Below, piece after piece: positions 30,200 to 35,533 of a DNA stretch of 35,533 nt (position 1 is its first letter; each line of letters starts with the position of its first letter). A model generated the notes under the pieces. That model had not been told where the DNA came from. It ran no database searches and saw only the letters and a list, made by a program, of their open reading frames with translations. The translations under genes and the position numbers were made by a program. The stretch spans positions 146,308 to 181,840 of the forward strand of contig SWDI01000003.1 of assembly GCA_005116955.1 (NCBI GenBank). The letters are read 5' to 3'. This DNA comes from Nitrospira sp. GTDB lineage: Bacteria; Nitrospirota; Nitrospiria; Nitrospirales; Nitrospiraceae.

Positions 30200-30625
30200 A
30201 TGGCGAAAGAAGTTTCGGCACAGATCAAGTTGCAAATTCCGGCTGGCAAGGCCAATCCGGCTCCTCCTGTCGGTCCCTCGTTGGGACAGCATGGGGTCAA
30301 CATTATGGAGTTTTGTAAGCAGTTCAATGCCAAGACCCAGAAGGACGGGGATAGTATTATCCCTGTCATCATTACGGTCTACAAGGACCGTACCTTCAGC
30401 TTTATTATGAAGACTCCTCCAGCGTCTGACCTCCTCAAGAAAGCTGCTGGGATCATCAAGGGATCTGGTGTGCCACAGAAAGATAAGGTGGGGAAAATCA
30501 CCAGGCAACAGTTGGACGAAATTGCTCGGAAGAAGATGGCTGATCTGAACGCGGCTGATGTGGAAGGGGCGACGAAAATCATCGAAGGTACTGCCCGTAG
30601 TATGGGTGTCGTTATTCAAGGCTAA
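30200..30625 (+). CDS. rplK: 50S ribosomal protein L11
   Basis: 141 residues from the ATG at 30200 ([12 protein letters not shown]). A GAAGGAG site lies 12 bases upstream, and an in-frame start at 30170 would add ten residues not typical of the family. Contains the proline-rich N-domain '[22 protein letters not shown]' and the rRNA-binding C-domain '[20 protein letters not shown]'. It is part of the GTPase-associated centre, the thiostrepton target. rplA follows after 26 bp, forming the L11 operon. Confidence 0.96.
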   Translation: MAKEVSAQIKLQIPAGKANPAPPVGPSLGQHGVNIMEFCKQFNAKTQKDGDSIIPVIITVYKDRTFSFIMKTPPASDLLKKAAGIIKGSGVPQKDKVGKITRQQLDEIARKKMADLNAADVEGATKIIEGTARSMGVVIQG

Positions 30626-30635
30626 TGCCAAGATC

Positions 30636-30642
30636 GAAGGAG
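30636..30642 (+). promoter_or_regulatory. Ribosome-binding site deciding the rplA start
   Basis: GAAGGAG with 9 bases to the ATG at 30652. It supports that start over the in-frame ATG at 30625, which overlaps the rplK stop. Confidence 0.75.
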
Positions 30643-30651
30643 CGTCTGGTC

Positions 30652-31344
30652 ATGGGAAAGAAAATGAATGCGGCGATCAAAAATCTTGAGCCGCGTGTCT
30701 ACGGGTTGCGCGAGGCCGTTGAAACCGTGAAGCGATCGGCCTATGCGAAGTTTGATGAATCGGTTGATCTTGCGCTGAGGCTAGGAATCGATCCGAAGCG
30801 CTCGGATCAGCTGGTTCGAGGGACGGCGTCGCTTCCTCACGGCACGGGGAAAAAGGTTCGCGTCTTGGTATTTGCCAAGGGTGAAAAGGAGCAGGAGGCG
30901 CGACAAGCCGGGGCTGACTATGTTGGGGCTGACGACTTGATGGAGAAAATCAAGGGCGGATGGATGGAGTTCGATTGCGCGATTTCCACGCCGGATCTTA
31001 TGGCCTCGGTTGGGAAGCTCGGTAAAGTGCTCGGACCTCGCGGGTTAATGCCGAACCCTAAGACTGGCACTGTGACCTTCGAAGTTGGGAAAGCGGTCGC
31101 TGATATTCGAAAAGGGCGTGTAGAGTTCAAGGTTGAGAAAGCCGGTATCGTGCATGTGCCGGTCGGAAAAGTGTCCTTCGATCCTGCGAAGCTGTACGAC
31201 AATGCCTCGGCCATCATTGAATCCGTCATCAAGGCAAAGCCTGCCTCCTGTAAGGGGCGTTATCTCAAGAGTGCCACGATTGCGAGCACGATGGGGCCTG
31301 GTGTGATATTGGATACCGTTGCGCTGACCAAACAGTGGAGTTGA
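30652..31344 (+). CDS. rplA: 50S ribosomal protein L1
   Basis: 230 residues from ATG 30652. Signatures: '[21 protein letters not shown]', '[22 protein letters not shown]', '[35 protein letters not shown]' and '[24 protein letters not shown]'. L1 forms the mobile L1 stalk and in many bacteria represses its own L11 operon by binding the mRNA. The next gene begins 86 bp later, after a region able to form small hairpins. Confidence 0.96.
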   Translation: MGKKMNAAIKNLEPRVYGLREAVETVKRSAYAKFDESVDLALRLGIDPKRSDQLVRGTASLPHGTGKKVRVLVFAKGEKEQEARQAGADYVGADDLMEKIKGGWMEFDCAISTPDLMASVGKLGKVLGPRGLMPNPKTGTVTFEVGKAVADIRKGRVEFKVEKAGIVHVPVGKVSFDPAKLYDNASAIIESVIKAKPASCKGRYLKSATIASTMGPGVILDTVALTKQWS

Positions 31345-31379
31345 GACACGCGTTCAACGTGAATCGTTCCTCGCGATTC
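31340..31379 (+). promoter_or_regulatory. Candidate rplJ leader hairpins
   Basis: Two adjacent inverted repeats overlap the rplA stop and fill the leader: GTTGA/TCAAC (31340-31358) and GAATCG/CGATTC (31361-31379). L10 leaders bind the L10-L12 complex for autoregulation in other bacteria. A match to that structure was not shown here. Confidence 0.3.
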
Positions 31380-31430
31380 GCTGGACGGATGATATTGAGC
31401 GGATAACGAATAGCGACCAGAGAGGGAGTG

Positions 31431-32366
31431 ATGAAGAAGGAAGAGAAAGTTACGGCAGTGGCGGAGTTGACCGAAAAATTCGGTCGCGCCCGGCTGGCTA
31501 TCCTGACGGAATGCGTCGGGCTTCCGGTCAACGAGGTCACCGAGTTGCGCAAGCAGCTCCGCGGGGCCAAGGCAGAATATCGAATCGTGAAGAATACGCT
31601 CGCGGCGCGTGCCGCCGAAGGGACGGTCTTGGCCGGACTCAAGGTTCATCTCAAGGGACCGACCGGAGTCGTCATCGGGTACGACGATCCGGTGTTGCCG
31701 ACCAAGGTGTTGAAGGACTTCATCGGTGCTGAAAAGCGAGACCAGAAGATTCGCATCACGGCCGGGGTGCTGGAAGGCAAGATTCTCCAGCCGGCTGAAC
31801 TGGCAGCCGTTGCGAAACTGCCGAAGAAGGAAGTGCTGATTGCGATGTTGCTGTCGGCCATGCAGGGGCCAATTCGTGGAGTCGTCTATACATTGAGTGC
31901 GGTCTTGTCAAAGTTTGTACGAGTCATTGCAGCCATTCAGGATAAACGGAAAGGAGAAGGGGACATGCCAGCTACAGAGGGAAAGTTATCACAAGAGGAA
32001 TTGATTAAGGCGATCGAAGGAATGAGCGTGCTCGACCTGGCCGAATTAGTGAAAGGGTTAGAGACGCGGTTTGGAGTGACAGCGGCGGCTCCGGTTGCCA
32101 TGGCTGCGGCGCCGGCTGCAGGTGGTGGGGCGGTGGCTCCTGCTGAAGAGCAGACGGCATTCGACGTCATTCTCGCGTCGGTACCGGCAGACAAGAAGAT
32201 CCAAATCATCAAGGTGGTTCGCGAGTTGACGAGTCTCGGCTTGAAGGAAGCTAAGGACCTTGTGGAGGGCGCACCGAAGCCAGTCAAGACTGGGGTGGCT
32301 AAGGAAGAAGCCGACACGATGAAGAAGAAGCTTGAAGAAAGCGGTGCCAAGGTCGAAGTCAAGTAA
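31431..32366 (+). CDS. rplJ: Ribosomal protein L10, in frame and unterminated into L7/L12 (L10-L12 fusion frame)
   Basis: A single open frame of 311 codons from ATG 31431 (a GTG at 31428 is directly before it). Residues 1-178 are L10: '[20 protein letters not shown]', '[23 protein letters not shown]' and '[15 protein letters not shown]', ending in the helical '[21 protein letters not shown]'. L10 proteins are typically 165-180 residues, so a stop is expected here. Instead the frame passes GGG GAC ATG straight into the L7/L12 start. L10 carries L12 dimers on its C-terminal helix at the ribosomal stalk, so the joint falls exactly at the natural contact. Either a covalent L10-L12 protein is made, with extra free L12 from internal initiation, or one base is wrong in the assembly. 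Confidence 0.85.
   Translation: MKKEEKVTAVAELTEKFGRARLAILTECVGLPVNEVTELRKQLRGAKAEYRIVKNTLAARAAEGTVLAGLKVHLKGPTGVVIGYDDPVLPTKVLKDFIGAEKRDQKIRITAGVLEGKILQPAELAAVAKLPKKEVLIAMLLSAMQGPIRGVVYTLSAVLSKFVRVIAAIQDKRKGEGDMPATEGKLSQEELIKAIEGMSVLDLAELVKGLETRFGVTAAAPVAMAAAPAAGGGAVAPAEEQTAFDVILASVPADKKIQIIKVVRELTSLGLKEAKDLVEGAPKPVKTGVAKEEADTMKKKLEESGAKVEVK
31950..31956 (+). promoter_or_regulatory. Strong internal ribosome-binding site for rplL
   Basis: AAAGGAG, 8 bases before the ATG at 31965, lies inside the L10 coding frame. It shows that L12 can be started independently although no stop codon separates it from L10. Confidence 0.8.
31965..32366 (+). CDS. rplL: 50S ribosomal protein L7/L12 (internal start within the L10 frame)
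   Basis: 133 residues from ATG 31965, preceded by AAAGGAG. The N-terminal dimerisation domain '[31 protein letters not shown]' is followed by an Ala/Pro/Gly hinge ('[21 protein letters not shown]'). The C-terminal factor-binding domain reads '[43 protein letters not shown]', as in all bacterial L12. L12 recruits translation GTPases and is normally present in four to six copies per ribosome. The reading frame is shared with and continuous from L10, so the same segment may also be made as the tail of a fusion. rpoB follows after 125 bp. Confidence 0.95.
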   Translation: MPATEGKLSQEELIKAIEGMSVLDLAELVKGLETRFGVTAAAPVAMAAAPAAGGGAVAPAEEQTAFDVILASVPADKKIQIIKVVRELTSLGLKEAKDLVEGAPKPVKTGVAKEEADTMKKKLEESGAKVEVK

Positions 32367-32450
32367 GGAAGTGAGTTCGTCATAGTTGCGGCTGTTCTGG
32401 TGTTCGCCGAAGGCGGAGGTTTCTCGATGTTACGGGAATCTGTCGTCAGT

Positions 32451-32467
32451 GGTGACTGCTGTTCACC
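32451..32467 (+). promoter_or_regulatory. Candidate hairpin in the rplL-rpoB gap
   Basis: GGTGA/TCACC with a 7-base loop, 25 bases before rpoB. In other bacteria this gap holds a partial terminator and RNase processing site. The stem here is short with no U-run, so the role is uncertain. Confidence 0.25.
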
Positions 32468-32491
32468 GCCAACCAGCGTGGAGGAGTAGGC

Positions 32492-35400
32492 ATGTCCGAA
32501 ACGACTCTGCAGGAGTTCGTCGAGCGGAAAGATTTTTCTCGCATTCGAACCAATATCGATATTCCGGATCTGATTGAAATACAGAAGCGCTCCTACGAAG
32601 AGTTTTTGCAGTTTGAGGTCGAATCTGAGCGCCGGAAGGATCATGGATTGCAGGCGGCGTTGGCCAGCGTGTTTCCGATTCCAGATTATAACAACACGGC
32701 CGTGCTCGAATTTTCGAGTTATACCTTAGGGACGCCAAAGTACGACGAGCGAGAATGTCTTGAGCAGGGTATGACCTACGCAGTTCCGTTGAAGCTGCGT
32801 GTCCGCCTGGTGGTGCTAGATAAAGAAGATAAGGGTCCGCGCAAGAAAGTGCTCGATGTGCGCGAGCAAGAAGTCTATGTCGGGGAATTGCCGCTCATGA
32901 CCGAGCGCGGGACATTTATCGTCAACGGGACCGAGCGCGTCGTCGTCAGTCAGCTGCACCGGTCGCCGGGCGCGTCGTTTACGCATGATAAGGGCAGGAC
33001 TCATGCGAGCGGCAAGGTGTTGTATTCGGCCCGCATTATTCCCTATCGGGGCTCATGGCTCGATTTCGAGTTCGATGCCAGGGATATTCTTTATGTGCGA
33101 ATCGATCGTCGTCGGAAAATGCCGACTACTATTCTGTTAAAGGCCTTCGGTTTTTCGAGCGACGACTTGCTGAAGATGTACTATCCTGTCGAAGACATTC
33201 GCGTGTCCCAGGGGAAGATGTTCCGCAAGCTGGATTCAGAAATCCACCATGGACTTCGCTGCTCCGCTGAAGTGACGGATAAGAGTGGGAAAGAGATCTT
33301 GGTGCGAGAGGGGGCCAGGCTGACGAAGGGGATGATTGCCAAGCTGAAGGCTTCTGGAGTGAAGGAGATTCCCTTGTTGCCTGCGGAGTTGGTGGGGCGT
33401 GCCACCCTTACGGAATTGGTCGACTCGAAGAAGAACGTGTTGGCGGAGAAAAATCAGCGATTGACTGCCGAGATTGTGGAGCAGATCACTGAAAGCGATG
33501 TAGAGGAATTCAAGGTCATTTATCTGGATATGGCAACCGCTACGCCGGTCATTCTTGATACCTTGTTGATGGAGAAGATCGGGTCAAAAGAAGAAGCGAT
33601 GGTCGAAATATACCGTCGCCTCCGTCCCGGTGAGACACCGTCGGTGGATACAGCCAGAGCCTTATTCGACAATCTATTTCTGAATTCCAAGCGCTATGAT
33701 TTGTCCCCGGTCGGTCGGCTCAAGCTCAATAAGAAACTCGGTTTGGACTTACCGCTCGAGCAGCGTACCTTGACCGCGCAGGACATCGTGGAAGTCGTCC
33801 GCTATATCGTCAATCTGAAGATCGGCAAAGGGGAAATCGACGATATTGATCACTTGGGGAATCGCCGGGTGCGATCCGTCGGTGAGCTCTTGGAAAATCA
33901 ATTCCGACTGGGCTTGGTGCGGATGGAGCGGAGCATCAAAGAGCGCATGAATCTTCTCGATATGGAAACGGTGCTACCGCACGACTTGATCAATGCTAAG
34001 CCGGTCGTCGCGGCCGTCAAGGAGTTTTTCAGCAGCAGCCAGCTGTCTCAATTTATGGATCAGACGAACCCCCTGGCTGAAATCACGCATAAACGGCGTC
34101 TGTCCGCTCTTGGCCCAGGAGGACTCACGAGGGAACGGGCTGGGTTCGAAGTGCGAGACGTGCATCCGTCTCACTACAGCCGCATTTGCCCGATTGAGAC
34201 ACCGGAAGGTCCTAATATCGGCTTGATTACATCGCTGGCCACTTATGCACGGATCAACCAGTTCGGATTCATTGAGGCGCCATATCGCAAGGTCGTCAAG
34301 GGACGTGTAACTGATGAGATTGAGTTTCTCTCGGCGATCGAAGGGGATAAATACATCATCGCCCAAGCCAACTCGAAATTGGATGGATCCTCCAGGTTGG
34401 TATCAGAAACCGTCTCGTGTCGTCACGGTGGAGACTTTGTTCTGGCCGCCCCGGATAAGATTGAGTACATGGACGTGTCGCCAAAGCAAGTGGTGAGCGT
34501 AGCGACCGCGCTTGTGCCGTTCTTGGAGCATGACGACGCCAATCGTGCACTGATGGGTTCCAATATGCAGCGCCAGGCGGTTCCGTTGGTCACATCGGAG
34601 GCTCCTCTGGTGGGGACCGGGATGGAAGCGGTGGTCGCGCGAGATTCTGGGTATGTTATTCAGGCTCGTCGGGCCGGGGTCGTGGAGAGCGTCGATGCTA
34701 CCCGCATCGTCGTGCGGGCCGATTCGAAGGATTCGAAGGATGGGAAGAAGGGTAAGGATTCCGGGTTGGACGTCTATGACTTGATCAAGTTTCAGCGATC
34801 GAACCAAAACACCTGCATTACTCAGACGCCAGTGGTTCGGCTTGGCCAGCCGGTTAAGAAGGGGCAGGTGCTTGGAGATGGACCAGCCATTGATCATGGC
34901 GAACTCGCGTTGGGCAAGAATGTCCTTGTGGCGTTCATGCCCTGGGGTGGGTACAACTTCGAGGACGCCATATTGCTCAGTGAAAAACTGGTCCGCGAAG
35001 ACGCTTTCACGTCGATCCATATCGAAGAGTTCGAAGTGGAAGCGCGGGATACCAAGCTGGGGAAGGAAGATGTCACGCGAGATATTCCCAATGTCGGAGA
35101 AGAGGCGCTGAGAAATTTGGACGAGAGCGGGATTATCCGGATCGGTGCCGAAGTAAAGCCTGGCGATATTTTGGTTGGAAAGGTGACGCCTAAAGGGGAA
35201 ACCCAGCTGACCCCGGAAGAAAAACTGCTCCGTGCGATCTTCGGTGAGAAGGCCGGCGATGTGAAGGATACATCGTTGACCGTGCCTCCTGGAGTGGAAG
35301 GTATCGTAGTCGACGTCAAGATTTTCTCTCGCAAAGGACTCGATAAAGATGAGCGTTCAAAGAGCATTGAGACTGACGATCAGATAAAGTTGCAGCGTGA

Positions 35401-35533
35401 TCACCATGAAGAGCTACGGATCATTGATGAAGAGAAAACGAAAAAGATTCGCAAGCTCTTGCTGGGGAAGGTCGTTGGACGTGATCTGATGGACCCTGAG
35501 AGTGGCGACGTTATCTTGAAGAAGAAGGGTAAG
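32492..35533 (+). CDS. rpoB: RNA polymerase beta subunit, N-terminal 1014 codons (runs off window)
   Basis: Open from ATG 32492 to the right edge with no stop (1014 codons). It contains the classic beta blocks: '[22 protein letters not shown]', the rifampicin region '[32 protein letters not shown]' (residues 514 onward) and '[18 protein letters not shown]'. Residues equivalent to E. coli Asp516, His526 and Ser531 (Asp523, His533, Ser538 here) are the sensitive type. '[26 protein letters not shown]' and '[14 protein letters not shown]' follow. The last 99 bases (codons 982-1014) repeat 19071-19169 exactly, where the missing C-terminal part is found. The gene is therefore split only by where the assembled sequence was cut. 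Confidence 0.95.
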   Translation, partial: MSETTLQEFVERKDFSRIRTNIDIPDLIEIQKRSYEEFLQFEVESERRKDHGLQAALASVFPIPDYNNTAVLEFSSYTLGTPKYDERECLEQGMTYAVPLKLRVRLVVLDKEDKGPRKKVLDVREQEVYVGELPLMTERGTFIVNGTERVVVSQLHRSPGASFTHDKGRTHASGKVLYSARIIPYRGSWLDFEFDARDILYVRIDRRRKMPTTILLKAFGFSSDDLLKMYYPVEDIRVSQGKMFRKLDSEIHHGLRCSAEVTDKSGKEILVREGARLTKGMIAKLKASGVKEIPLLPAELVGRATLTELVDSKKNVLAEKNQRLTAEIVEQITESDVEEFKVIYLDMATATPVILDTLLMEKIGSKEEAMVEIYRRLRPGETPSVDTARALFDNLFLNSKRYDLSPVGRLKLNKKLGLDLPLEQRTLTAQDIVEVVRYIVNLKIGKGEIDDIDHLGNRRVRSVGELLENQFRLGLVRMERSIKERMNLLDMETVLPHDLINAKPVVAAVKEFFSSSQLSQFMDQTNPLAEITHKRRLSALGPGGLTRERAGFEVRDVHPSHYSRICPIETPEGPNIGLITSLATYARINQFGFIEAPYRKVVKGRVTDEIEFLSAIEGDKYIIAQANSKLDGSSRLVSETVSCRHGGDFVLAAPDKIEYMDVSPKQVVSVATALVPFLEHDDANRALMGSNMQRQAVPLVTSEAPLVGTGMEAVVARDSGYVIQARRAGVVESVDATRIVVRADSKDSKDGKKGKDSGLDVYDLIKFQRSNQNTCITQTPVVRLGQPVKKGQVLGDGPAIDHGELALGKNVLVAFMPWGGYNFEDAILLSEKLVREDAFTSIHIEEFEVEARDTKLGKEDVTRDIPNVGEEALRNLDESGIIRIGAEVKPGDILVGKVTPKGETQLTPEEKLLRAIFGEKAGDVKDTSLTVPPGVEGIVVDVKIFSRKGLDKDERSKSIETDDQIKLQRDHHEELRIIDEEKTKKIRKLLLGKVVGRDLMDPESGDVILKKKGK
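35435..35533 (+). repeat. 99-bp exact repeat, terminal copy
   Basis: The last 99 bases of the window, identical to 19071-19169. Their natural context is this one: they continue the rpoB frame from upstream without a break. Confidence 0.95.

Noticed and set aside
29561-30631. 356-codon minus-strand open frame across nusG and rplK
   Set aside because: Entirely antisense to two certain genes, His/Leu/Arg-rich with no recognisable domain and no promoter or ribosome-binding site.

Overview
The window looks like chromosomal DNA of a Nitrospira-type bacterium (phylum Nitrospirota). This is inferred from gene content, codon use and the style of the ribosomal and elongation-factor proteins; no database search was run. 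The left half (1-17309) is a mixed set of envelope, carbohydrate and DNA-metabolism genes. The right half (17556-35533) is the translation/transcription core: tRNA-Tyr-Gly-Thr, tuf, rpoB/rpoC, rpsL, rpsG, fusA, tuf, rpmG, tRNA-Trp, secE, nusG, rplK, rplA, rplJ, rplL, rpoB.

Left half. A lipoprotein with cadherin-like beta-sandwich repeats runs off the left edge. Next is a four-gene minus-strand set: ABC ATPase, ABC-2 permease, GldG-like auxiliary protein and DUF4340 protein. This set is interrupted by a small palindromic-end repeat, and a second copy of the repeat sits just after an RlpA-like lipoprotein gene. A Lys/Arg-rich small protein and a HEAT-repeat protein follow on the plus strand. 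A minus-strand run encodes an unknown protein, an alpha-glucan phosphorylase, a secreted HEAT-repeat protein and a small membrane-anchored protein. Then come a DUF4112 membrane protein, a UvrD-family helicase and a secreted HExxH protein.

Right half: the order is permuted relative to the usual bacterial arrangement. The first tuf is cut at 19070 and joined directly to the last 340 codons of rpoB. The 99 bases after that joint (19071-19169) are repeated exactly as the last 99 bases of the window (35435-35533), where the first 1014 codons of rpoB end. Joining the two rpoB pieces through this overlap gives a normal 1321-residue RpoB. The second tuf, after fusA, leads into rpmG-trpT-secE, which normally follows the first tuf. 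The simplest reading is that 19071-35533 is a circularised assembly unit, closed through the two tuf copies and attached to the tuf-1 contig. The genes are real but this part of the map should not be trusted.

The most interesting biological observation is that rplJ (L10) and rplL (L7/L12) form one uninterrupted 311-codon frame. No stop codon separates them, although a strong ribosome-binding site and ATG precede the L12 part. Cells could therefore make an L10-L12 fusion as well as free L12. Other notable items are the repeat family whose terminal arms covary between copies, and a perfect-consensus sigma-70 promoter (TTGACA-17-TATAAT) between rpoC and rpsL.
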